This document shows, piece by piece, positions 36,113 to 43,248 of a stretch of 64,000 bases of DNA. The stretch is from NCBI RefSeq assembly GCF_035984415.1, contig NZ_CP130720.1, positions 6,324,001 to 6,388,000 of the forward strand. The letters are read 5' to 3'. The number at the start of each line of letters is the position of its first letter. Positions within the stretch are counted from its first letter, which is position 1. The DNA comes from Streptomyces sp. NBC_01296 (lineage in GTDB: Bacteria > Actinomycetota > Actinomycetes > Streptomycetales > Streptomycetaceae). The position numbers were made by a program, and so were the translations under genes. The notes beneath the pieces are model-generated. The model saw only the letters and a program-made list of their open reading frames with translations. It searched no databases and was not told where the DNA came from.

Positions 36113-37060
36113 GTGGTGGCGGTGCTTGATCCACAGGGTTTGTACGAATGGGATGCCAAGGGCCTGGCAGTGGCGGACCTGGCGCTTGCCCAGGACTCGG
36201 CCGGGCTGGTCATGCTGTACCACTTCGAGGGGTACATCGACGCCGGAGAGGCCGGGGAGCAGATCGTCGAGCGGCTGCTCGACACCCTGCCCCACCAGGT
36301 GGTGGCCCGGTTCGACGCGGACCGGCTGGTCGACTACCGCGCCCGGCGCCCGCTGCTGACGTTCCAGCGCGACCACTGGACCGAGTTCGAGGAGCCCCGG
36401 CTCGAGGTGCGCCTCGTCCAGGACGCCACCGGCGCGCCGTTCCTGCTGCTCTCCGGCCCCGAGCCGGACGTGGAGTGGGAGCGCTTCGCCGTCGCCGTCC
36501 GGCAGATCGTCGAACGCCTCGGCGTCCGGCTCTCGGTCAACTTCCACGGCATCCCGATGGGCGTCCCGCACACCCGGCCCGTCGGGATCACCCCGCACGG
36601 CAACCGGACCGACCTCATGCCGGGGCACCGCAGCCCGTTCGACGAGGCGCAGGTGCCGGGCAGTGCGGAGTCCCTGGTGGAGTTCCGGCTCGGCCAGGCC
36701 GGGCACGACGTGCTGGGCGTCGCCGCGCACGTACCGCACTACATCGCGCGCTCCCCGTACCCGGACGCCGCGCTGACGGTGCTGGAGGCGATCACGGCGG
36801 CGACCGGGCTGGTCCTGCCGGCGGTGGCGCACGCGCTGCGCACCGAGGCGCACCGCACGCAGACGGAGATCGACCGGCAGATCCGCGAGGGCGACGAGGA
36901 GCTGGTCGCCCTGGTCCAGGGGCTGGAGCACCAGTACGACGCGGCGGCCGGCGCCGAGACGCGGGGCAACATGATCGCCGAGCCGCAGGAGATCCCGTCG
37001 GCGGACGAGATCGGCCGCGAGTTCGAGCGGTTCCTGGCGGAGCGCGAGGGCGAGGGCTGA
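36113..37060 (+). CDS. PAC2-family protein (proteasome assembly chaperone-like)
   Basis: Up to 315 residues from GTG 36113; GTG 36116 and GTG 36122 are also possible, the last having the best spacing from AGGAGG (36106-36111). PAC2 fold: LVMLYHFEGYIDAGEAGEQIVERLL near residue 30 and GIPMGVPHTRPVGITPHG near 140, followed by VPHYIARSPYPDAALTVLEAI. The C-terminal 80 residues are helical and acidic. Actinobacteria have 20S proteasomes, and PAC2 homologues are proposed, without proof, to act in related assembly or ATP-grasp contexts. Located between rpsA and coaE. Confidence 0.88.
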   Translation: MVAVLDPQGLYEWDAKGLAVADLALAQDSAGLVMLYHFEGYIDAGEAGEQIVERLLDTLPHQVVARFDADRLVDYRARRPLLTFQRDHWTEFEEPRLEVRLVQDATGAPFLLLSGPEPDVEWERFAVAVRQIVERLGVRLSVNFHGIPMGVPHTRPVGITPHGNRTDLMPGHRSPFDEAQVPGSAESLVEFRLGQAGHDVLGVAAHVPHYIARSPYPDAALTVLEAITAATGLVLPAVAHALRTEAHRTQTEIDRQIREGDEELVALVQGLEHQYDAAAGAETRGNMIAEPQEIPSADEIGREFERFLAEREGEG

Positions 37061-37151
37061 GGAGTTCGCTCCGGCGCGGCGTTCCGGCGCGGCGCTTCGG
37101 CCGGGCCGGGGGCTGTACCGGGGCCGGGGTGCGGGGTCTAGTCTGCTGGGC

Positions 37152-37769
37152 ATGTTGAAGGTGGGCCTGACAGGCGGAATCGGTGCCGGCAAGAGCGAGG
37201 TCTCGCGGCTGCTGGCGGGGTACGGGGCGGTCGTCGTGGACGCCGACCGCATCGCGCGGGAGGTCGTCGAGCCCGGTACGCCCGGGCTGGCGGCGGTCGT
37301 GGCGGCCTTCGGGGAGTCCGTGCTGACCCCCGAGGGGGCGCTGGACCGGCCGAAGCTGGGGACGATCGTGTTCGCCGACCCGGCGAAGCTGCAGACCCTC
37401 AACGGGATCGTGCACCCGCTGGTCGGGGCCCGGTCGGCCGAGCTGCAGGCCGCCGCAGGGCCCGACGCGATCGTGCTGCACGACGTACCGCTGCTCGCGG
37501 AGAACGGCCTGGCGCCGCTGTACGACCTGGTGGTCGTGGTGGACGCAGCCCCCGAGACCCAGCTGGCCCGGCTGACCGCGCTGCGCGGGATGGCCGAGGA
37601 GGAGGCGCGGGCCCGGATGGCCGCGCAGGCGACGCGGGAGCAGCGGCTGGCGGTGGCCACGCTCGTGATCGACAACGACGGGCCGCTGGAGGCGCTGGAG
37701 CCGCAGGTGCGCAAGGTGTGGGCGGAGCTTGTCGAGCGGGCGGCAGCGGCAGGTACGGCCGGTGCCTGA
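37152..37769 (+). CDS. coaE: Dephospho-CoA kinase
   Basis: 205 residues. P-loop GLTGGIGAGKSEVSRLL at the N-terminus, DADRIAREVV substrate motif near residue 31, LDRPKLGTIVF, HPLVGARSAEL and HDVPLLAENGLAPLYDLVVVV. It phosphorylates the 3'-hydroxyl of dephospho-CoA, the last step of CoA synthesis. A TAGTCT -10-like box lies 11 bp upstream of the ATG, leaving little leader. The C-terminus is a short Ala-rich helix without the fused UPF0157 domain seen in mycobacterial CoaE. Confidence 0.96.
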   Translation: MLKVGLTGGIGAGKSEVSRLLAGYGAVVVDADRIAREVVEPGTPGLAAVVAAFGESVLTPEGALDRPKLGTIVFADPAKLQTLNGIVHPLVGARSAELQAAAGPDAIVLHDVPLLAENGLAPLYDLVVVVDAAPETQLARLTALRGMAEEEARARMAAQATREQRLAVATLVIDNDGPLEALEPQVRKVWAELVERAAAAGTAGA

Positions 37770-37850
37770 CGTGCACATGGAATAGCGGGCGGGGTGCGGG
37801 GCGTTGAACGCGCCTGCGTTGAATGCGCCTGCAGAGGGAAGGAACAGACC

Positions 37851-38258
37851 GTGTCCGACACCACGCCGCCGCCCATACCGCCGCCGCCGCCTCCGCCGTC
37901 CGGCTCGTCCCCCGAGACGCACGTCATCGACTACCGGGCCGCCGAGCACCTGCTGGCCGCGCGGGACCCGCGCGGCGCCGTGAAGCTGCTCGACTCCGTC
38001 ATCGCCGCCCACCCGGAGAACACGGCGGCCCGGCTGCTGCGCGCCCGGGCCTTCTTCGCCGCCGCCCAGCTGCGTCCGGCGACGCTGGAGTTCGAGCTGG
38101 TGCTGGAACGCGAGCCGGACAACGCCTTCGCGCACTTCGCGCTGGCCCGCACCCACGAGCGCTCCGGCCGACCCGAACAGGCCCGCAAGCACTTCCGCCT
38201 GGCGGCCGCCCTGGACCCCCGGCCGGACTACCTGGCAGCGGCCCGCTTCGAGGAGTAG
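37851..38258 (+). CDS. Tetratricopeptide-repeat protein
   Basis: 135 residues from GTG 37851, SD AAGGA. A Pro-rich N-terminus (PPPIPPPPPPP, about residues 5-18) precedes three TPR-like units covering about 30-130 (AAEHLLAARDPRGAVKLLDSVI, AARLLRARAFFAAAQLRPATLEFELVL, AFAHFALARTHERSGRPEQARKHF). A protein-protein interaction adaptor of unknown partner. It converges with the DUF6343 gene, separated by 4 bp. Confidence 0.85.
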   Translation: MSDTTPPPIPPPPPPPSGSSPETHVIDYRAAEHLLAARDPRGAVKLLDSVIAAHPENTAARLLRARAFFAAAQLRPATLEFELVLEREPDNAFAHFALARTHERSGRPEQARKHFRLAAALDPRPDYLAAARFEE

Positions 38259-38262
38259 CCCG

Positions 38263-38523
38263 TCACCGGCCGCGGGGAGGCTCGTACGGGGGGATGTCCG
38301 GGCCGGGCTGGTAGTGCGGGCCCTGGTGGATGTGGTGGAGGACCACGGCCAGGTCCACGGCGGCGAGCACCGCGAGCACACCGCAGGCGGCCGCCCACCC
38401 GGGACGGCCGACCAGCGAGAACGCGGCCGTCCCGGCGACGGCCCAGATCAGCCCCCACATGCTGAGCCAGAACCGCAGCCGCAGCGGACTGCGGGCGGTC
38501 AGCGGCTCGTTTCCGGAACGCAT
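38263..38523 (-). CDS. DUF6343 family small membrane protein
   Basis: 86 residues from ATG 38523; an in-frame ATG at 38529 is too close to GAGG. It begins MRSGNEPLTARSPLRLRFWLSMWGL, the typical DUF6343 opening, with two hydrophobic helices (about 19-40 and 43-63) and a His/Pro/Tyr-rich end (HHIHQGPHYQPGPDIPPYEPPRGR). Function unknown. The long open frame extending to 39012 runs into the SNF2 gene and is not coding. Confidence 0.82.
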   Translation of the reverse strand: MRSGNEPLTARSPLRLRFWLSMWGLIWAVAGTAAFSLVGRPGWAAACGVLAVLAAVDLAVVLHHIHQGPHYQPGPDIPPYEPPRGR

Positions 38524-38680
38524 GACCATCGCCTCAGGTCCATGGTCCCACCAGTCGGGCGGTCGGGGAGTGTTCCGCAGTCCTTCGAGGCCGCACGGCG
38601 CCGGTGTCGAGGTCGGTCCCGAAGCGCCGATGCCGGCTGCCGGTGGGCGCAAGCGCCCCGTCCAGGCACGCGATGACGGC

Positions 38681-38710
38681 GGCGTTCGAGGCGCGGGGGT
38701 GCGGGGGTCC
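38681..38710. repeat. Dispersed repeat copy, intergenic
   Basis: Partner of 31641-31670. The G-rich block continues (GGGGGTCCGGGG) into a hairpin, a layout typical of short repeats scattered in Streptomyces intergenic DNA. Confidence 0.65.
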
Positions 38711-38800
38711 GGGGCCCGCCCCGCTGAACGGGAGAAGGGCGGGGCGGGGAGGAGGCCCCGCGCAGCGGCCCCAAGCCGGCATCTGCACAGCTCAGCGGCA

Positions 38801-38823
38801 TTGTCAGTGCCCCCGCCTAGACT
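38801..38823 (+). promoter_or_regulatory. SNF2 helicase promoter of PafBC DNA-damage type
   Basis: TTGTCAGTG (38801-38809), 8 bp, TAGACT (38818-38823): full match to the mycobacterial RecA-independent damage promoter TTGTCRGTG-N8-TANNNT. The start site would be near 38830, giving a leader of about 50 nt before the SD and GTG. Confidence 0.8.
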
Positions 38824-38879
38824 CGACGGCAGACGGGATCCGTCTGATCCGACCGCACCGAGGGGAGAGGAGCCGACAC

Positions 38880-41729
38880 GTGACACCGCAGCCGCCCGCG
38901 AGCGCGCTCCTGCGCCACGCCGCCGTCTTCCTCCCCGCCCCCGTCCCCCGCGAGGCCCGCATCGCCTTCTGGTCCCCCGCCGGGGACGCGCTCCCGGAAG
39001 GCGCCGGGACACCGGCCCCGCTCGCGGTCGTCCGCCGCCACGGCCCGGGGATCCGTACCCGTACCGTCCCCTCCCTCGGCCTCTCCGTCACCGACGCCCT
39101 GCCCCTGCTCGCCCGCGCCCCGCACAGCGCCGTCACGCATCCCGCCACCCGCGCCTGGGGCACCGCCGCCCGCCACGCCCTGGCGCTCGTCGCCCGCGGC
39201 CGGCTGCTCCCCGGGGTCACCCCCGACGGGGTCGACGCCTGGCGGGCCGGGCCGCTCGACGCCGAGGACGTCGGGCACCTGCGCGCGGTGGCCGCCGCGC
39301 TCCCGTACGAGGGGTACGCCACCCCCCTGCCCGGCCGCCGCCCGCTCCAGCTGCCCGAACCGGAGGCCCTGGTCCGGGCGTTCCTCGATGCCGTCGCCGA
39401 CAGCCTGCCCCGCACCCCGGCGGCGCCGGTGACCGCCGGGCGGCCGTTCGCCGCGCAGGAGCCGCAGCGGGTGCCCGGGATACAGGAATGGGCCGCGCAG
39501 GTCGCGGCGGGCGCCGATGCCGGCGTGGGGATTTCGCTGCGCCTCGACCTGTCGTCCTTCCGCCTCTTCGACGGGGCGGAGGAGTCCGACGAGGGGGACG
39601 GGGGGTACGCGGGGGACATCCGCCGCGCGGGTGCCGCCGTCGTCCAGGTCCACAGCCTCGCCGACCCCACCCTCGTCACCGACGCCGGGCTGCTGTGGGC
39701 GGGTGCGGCCGCCGCCGGCTTCGGGCCGCGCGCCCGGATCGACGCCGTACTGGCGCTGCGCCGGGCCGCCCGGGTCTGGCCGCCGCTGCTGCGGCTGCTG
39801 GACCAGCCGGTGCCCGATGTCCTCGCCCTCTGCGACCCGGAGCTCGAAGACCTGCTGGGCCGGGCCGCGAGCCGGCTCGCGGCCGCCGGGGTCCTGGTCC
39901 ACTGGCCGCGGGAGCTGGCCCGTTCGCTGTCCGCGACCGCCGTCGTACGGTCCACCGCGCCCGGCTCCGCCACCGACGGCACCGCGTTCTTCGACGCCGA
40001 TCACCTGTTCGCCTTCTCCTGGGAGCTCGCGCTGGGCGGCGACCGGCTCACCCCGGGGGAGATGGACGCGCTGGCGCAGGCCCACCGGCCCGTGGTCCGG
40101 CTGCGCGACCAGTGGGTACGGGTCGATCCCGAGCTGGTGCGCAAGGCGCGCAAGCGGGAGCTGGGCCTGCTGGACCCGGTGGATGCGCTGGCCACCGTAC
40201 TGACGGGGACGGCCGAGGTGGACGGGGAGCCGGTGGCGGCGGTTCCGGTGGGCGCGCTGGCCGCCCTGCGGGAGCGGCTGACCGGCGAGCTGGCCCCGCT
40301 GCCGCAGCCCGTCGGGCTGAAGGCCACCCTGCGCGACTACCAGGCCCGCGGCCTGGCCTGGCTGGACCTGATGACCTCGCTCGGTCTCGGCGGCTGCCTC
40401 GCCGACGACATGGGCCTGGGCAAGACCGTCACCCTGATCGCGCTGCACCTGCACCGAGACCGCCCCGAGCCGACGCTCGTCGTCTGCCCCGCATCCCTGC
40501 TCGGCAACTGGCAGCGGGAGATCGAGAAGTTCGCGCCCGGGGTCGCGGTGCGCCGCTTCCACGGCGGCAGCCGCAGCCTCGACGGGCTGGCCGGGGGATT
40601 CGTGCTGACCACGTACGGGACGATGCGCGCGAGCGCGGCCCGGCTGGCCGAGCAGCCCTGGGGCATGGTCGTCGCCGACGAGGCGCAGCACGTGAAGAAC
40701 CCGCATTCGGCGACGGCGAAGGCGCTGCGCACGATCCCGGCGCCGGCCCGGGTGGCGCTGACCGGCACCCCGGTGGAGAACAACCTGTCCGAGCTGTGGG
40801 CGCTGCTCGACTGGACCACGCCGGGGCTGCTGGGCCCGCTGACGGCCTTCCGGGCCCGGCACGCCCGCCCGGTGGAGCACCAGCAGGAGGAGGACGGGGG
40901 CAACGAGGCGGCGGTGGCCCGGCTGGCCGCGCTCGTACGGCCGTTCCTGCTGCGGCGCAAGAAGTCCGACCCGGGGATCGCCCCCGAGCTGCCGCCGAAG
41001 ACGGAAACAGACCATCCGGTCTCCCTCACCCGTGAGCAGGCTTCGCTCTACCAGGCCGCGGTGGACGAGGCGATGGCCGTGATCGGGGCGAGCGAGGGCA
41101 TCGAGCGGCGCGGCATGATCATGAAGCTGCTGGCCTCGCTCAAGCAGATCTGCAACCACCCCGCGCAGTACCTGAAGGAGGAGCAGCCCCGGATCCCGCA
41201 CCGCTCGGGCAAGCTGGCCCTGCTGGACGAGCTGCTCGACACGATCCTCGCGGAGGACGGCTCGGTGCTGGTCTTCACCCAGTACGTGACGATGGCCCGG
41301 ATCATCGAACGGCACCTGGCCGCCCGGGGGATCTCCCACCAGCTCCTGCACGGCGGGACCCCGGTGCCGCGCCGCGAGGAGCTCGTGGACCGCTTCCAGT
41401 CCGGTGAAGTCCCGGTCTTCCTGCTCTCCTTGAAGGCCGCGGGCACGGGGCTGAACCTCACGCGGGCCGGCCATGTCATCCACTTCGACCGCTGGTGGAA
41501 CCCGGCGGTGGAGGAGCAGGCCACCGACCGCGCCTACCGGATCGGGCAGACGCAGCCCGTCCAGGTCCACCGGATCATCGCCGAGGGCACCGTGGAGGAC
41601 CGGATCGCCGAGATGCTGGAGGCGAAGCGGGCCCTGGCCGATGCGGTGCTCGGCTCGGGCGAGTCGGCGCTGACCGAGCTGAGCGACCGCGAGCTGGCCG
41701 ACCTCGTCTCCCTGCGGAGGCCCGCATGA
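38880..41729 (+). CDS. SNF2/RapA-family DNA helicase (HelZ-like)
   Basis: 949 residues from GTG 38880, SD AGGAG. The N-terminal 430 residues contain the bacterial SNF2-associated region (RKRELGLLDPVDALATVL near its end). The ATPase core has motif I DDMGLGKTVTLIAL near 508, motif II VADEAQHVKNP near 598, motif III LTGTPVENNLSELW, motif IV/V VFTQYVTM and LSLKAAGTGLNLT, and motif VI EQATDRAYRIGQTQPVQVHR. It is an ATP-driven double-strand DNA translocase that probably remodels protein-DNA complexes. The downstream SWIM zinc-finger gene is its usual partner. The damage-type promoter suggests a repair role. Confidence 0.92.
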   Translation: MTPQPPASALLRHAAVFLPAPVPREARIAFWSPAGDALPEGAGTPAPLAVVRRHGPGIRTRTVPSLGLSVTDALPLLARAPHSAVTHPATRAWGTAARHALALVARGRLLPGVTPDGVDAWRAGPLDAEDVGHLRAVAAALPYEGYATPLPGRRPLQLPEPEALVRAFLDAVADSLPRTPAAPVTAGRPFAAQEPQRVPGIQEWAAQVAAGADAGVGISLRLDLSSFRLFDGAEESDEGDGGYAGDIRRAGAAVVQVHSLADPTLVTDAGLLWAGAAAAGFGPRARIDAVLALRRAARVWPPLLRLLDQPVPDVLALCDPELEDLLGRAASRLAAAGVLVHWPRELARSLSATAVVRSTAPGSATDGTAFFDADHLFAFSWELALGGDRLTPGEMDALAQAHRPVVRLRDQWVRVDPELVRKARKRELGLLDPVDALATVLTGTAEVDGEPVAAVPVGALAALRERLTGELAPLPQPVGLKATLRDYQARGLAWLDLMTSLGLGGCLADDMGLGKTVTLIALHLHRDRPEPTLVVCPASLLGNWQREIEKFAPGVAVRRFHGGSRSLDGLAGGFVLTTYGTMRASAARLAEQPWGMVVADEAQHVKNPHSATAKALRTIPAPARVALTGTPVENNLSELWALLDWTTPGLLGPLTAFRARHARPVEHQQEEDGGNEAAVARLAALVRPFLLRRKKSDPGIAPELPPKTETDHPVSLTREQASLYQAAVDEAMAVIGASEGIERRGMIMKLLASLKQICNHPAQYLKEEQPRIPHRSGKLALLDELLDTILAEDGSVLVFTQYVTMARIIERHLAARGISHQLLHGGTPVPRREELVDRFQSGEVPVFLLSLKAAGTGLNLTRAGHVIHFDRWWNPAVEEQATDRAYRIGQTQPVQVHRIIAEGTVEDRIAEMLEAKRALADAVLGSGESALTELSDRELADLVSLRRPA

Positions 41730-41756
41730 TCACGTCGCGGAGGCCCGCATGATCAC
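41714..41756 (+). repeat. 23-bp tandem duplication of the translation start of the SWIM gene
   Basis: The 20-nt sequence gcggaggcccgcatgatcac occurs at 41714-41733 and 41737-41756, period 23 bp. Each copy has GGAGG and ATG. Copy 1's ATG (41726) overlaps the SNF2 stop as ATGA but opens a frame of only 8 codons; copy 2's ATG (41749) is the SWIM gene start. Confidence 0.95.
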
Positions 41757-42954
41757 CGCGCGCGACGACCGCCGCCGCACCTTCGAGACCGTGCCCGCCG
41801 GGGTGGAGGCCGCCAGCTGGTGGGGCCGGGCCTGGGTGTCGGCGCTCGAGGAGGTGTCCCGCGACCCGGCCCGCCTGGCCCGGGGCCGCGCCTACGCCAC
41901 CGAGGGCCATGTCGACGCGGTCACGGTCACCCCGGGCCGGATCGTCGCGTACGTGCGGGGCAGCCGGGCCCGTCCGTACCGCACGGAACTGGCCCTGAGC
42001 CCCTTCCCGGACGCCGAGTGGAGCGAACTCCTGGAGGCGGTGGCCGCAGCCCCCACGGCCCTCGCGAGCCTGCTGGAGCGGGAGGTTCCGCAGTCCCTGG
42101 CGGGCGCGGTCCTGCCCGGCGCGGGCGAGCTCGTCCCGCGCTGCTCCTGCCCGGACACCGCCCGTCCGCCGTGCAAGCACGCCGCCGCCCTCTGCTACCG
42201 GGCGGCCCGCCTCCTCGACGAGGACCCGTTCGTCCTGCTGCTCCTGCGCGGCCGGGGCGAGCGGGAGCTCCTCGACGAGCTGACCCGCCGCAACGCCGCC
42301 CACGCCGCCCGCGAACAGCCCGACGCCGCACCGGACTTCCCCGGTGTCCCGGCCCGCACAGCACTGGGCCGCACCGGCCTGCCGCCGCTGCCGGCCCCGC
42401 TGCCCGCGCCCGCCGCCGTGGGCCTCCCGCCCGCGTACCCGGCCGACCCGGCGGCCCCCGACCCGCTGGCCCTGGACCAGCTCGCCACGGACGCCGCCGC
42501 CCGGGCCCTCGCGCTGCTCACCACCGCCGAGGACCCGATCGCCGGCCTCACCCTCTGGCAGGACGCCGTCCGCCTGGCCTCCGCGCACCACACGGCCGGC
42601 CTCACCGGCGCCGCCCGCACCCTCTACCGGGACCTGGCCCGCGCCACCGGCCGCACCACCACCGACCTGGCCCGGGCCGGCGCGGCCTGGCGCCAGGGCG
42701 GCCTGCCCGCGCTCGCCGCCCTCGAGGAGCCCTGGGACCCCCCGGCGGGCCCCTTCGACCGGGCCCGCCCGGCCCTCCTGGCCGCCTCCCGGGGCGCCTT
42801 CCGCCCCGACCGCAACCGCCTCACCGCGCTCACCCGTCAGCTCCGCCTGGGCCGTGACGGCCTCTGGTACGCCTACGAGTCCCGCCCGGGCACCGAGGAC
42901 TGGTGGCCCACCGGCACCCCCTCCCCGGACCCCCTCACCGCCCTGCGCCACTGA
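41749..42954 (+). CDS. SWIM zinc-finger protein, partner of the SNF2 helicase
   Basis: 401 residues. The SWIM motif CSCPDTARPPCKH supplies Cys132, Cys134, Cys142 and His144 for zinc, matching CxC-xn-CxH. The N-terminal part (WWGRAWVSALEE, RLARGRAYATEGHV, YRTELAL) is the standard SWIM-protein opening in actinobacteria, and the C-terminal half is helical and Ala/Pro-rich with a WW-rich end (EDWWPTGTP). It is expected to bind nucleic acid or protein and act with the SNF2 ATPase. Cotranscribed with a 19-bp gap that contains the duplicated start region. Confidence 0.9.
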   Translation: MITARDDRRRTFETVPAGVEAASWWGRAWVSALEEVSRDPARLARGRAYATEGHVDAVTVTPGRIVAYVRGSRARPYRTELALSPFPDAEWSELLEAVAAAPTALASLLEREVPQSLAGAVLPGAGELVPRCSCPDTARPPCKHAAALCYRAARLLDEDPFVLLLLRGRGERELLDELTRRNAAHAAREQPDAAPDFPGVPARTALGRTGLPPLPAPLPAPAAVGLPPAYPADPAAPDPLALDQLATDAAARALALLTTAEDPIAGLTLWQDAVRLASAHHTAGLTGAARTLYRDLARATGRTTTDLARAGAAWRQGGLPALAALEEPWDPPAGPFDRARPALLAASRGAFRPDRNRLTALTRQLRLGRDGLWYAYESRPGTEDWWPTGTPSPDPLTALRH

Positions 42955-43123
42955 CCTCGGCCGGCCTGAGACCGGCCGGGATCAGCGGGGAGCGGACGAG
43001 GGGCAGGTGCATCGTGCCGGTGTGCCGGGCTGCCTCCCCGCGGGGCTGCCGGCCGACGTGTGGCCGGTATCGGTCTGTCGGTCTGTCCGAGGATCGGGAT
43101 CTCGTGTGCTTCAGGTCACTCGG

Positions 43124-43169
43124 CCCCTAGGATGGATCTTTCCCGCCGTGGCGATCACCGGCGGGTGAT
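43124..43169 (+). promoter_or_regulatory. Candidate promoter and operator of the DUF4011 helicase gene
   Basis: TAGGAT (43129-43134) is a plausible -10 box. At the expected start site lies a perfect inverted repeat CCCGCCG (43142-43148) / CGGCGGG (43159-43165). It is nested with ATCACC (43154-43159) / GGTGAT (43164-43169). This may be an operator or a 5'-UTR hairpin. The leader would be about 105 nt. Rest of 42955-43248: nothing recognised. Confidence 0.4.
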
Positions 43170-43248
43170 ATGTCGCGTGGTAATGGGTCGTCACGTTCCG
43201 ACGGGCGGCGGTCCTTCTCCTCATCCTGTTCTTGGAGGTTCCACCCAG

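Larger units (their letters stand above)
38524..38879. other. 356-bp intergenic region between DUF6343 and the SNF2 helicase
   Basis: Holds a copy of the dispersed repeat (38681-38710), a 10-bp hairpin CCCGCCCCGC (38715-38724) / GCGGGGCGGG (38739-38748), and the SNF2 promoter at 38801-38823. No gene is seen. Confidence 0.7.

Noticed and set aside
43060..43248. Upstream extension of the DUF4011 protein (63 residues)
   Set aside because: No SD and it spans the candidate promoter and inverted repeats; ATG 43249 has GGAGG.
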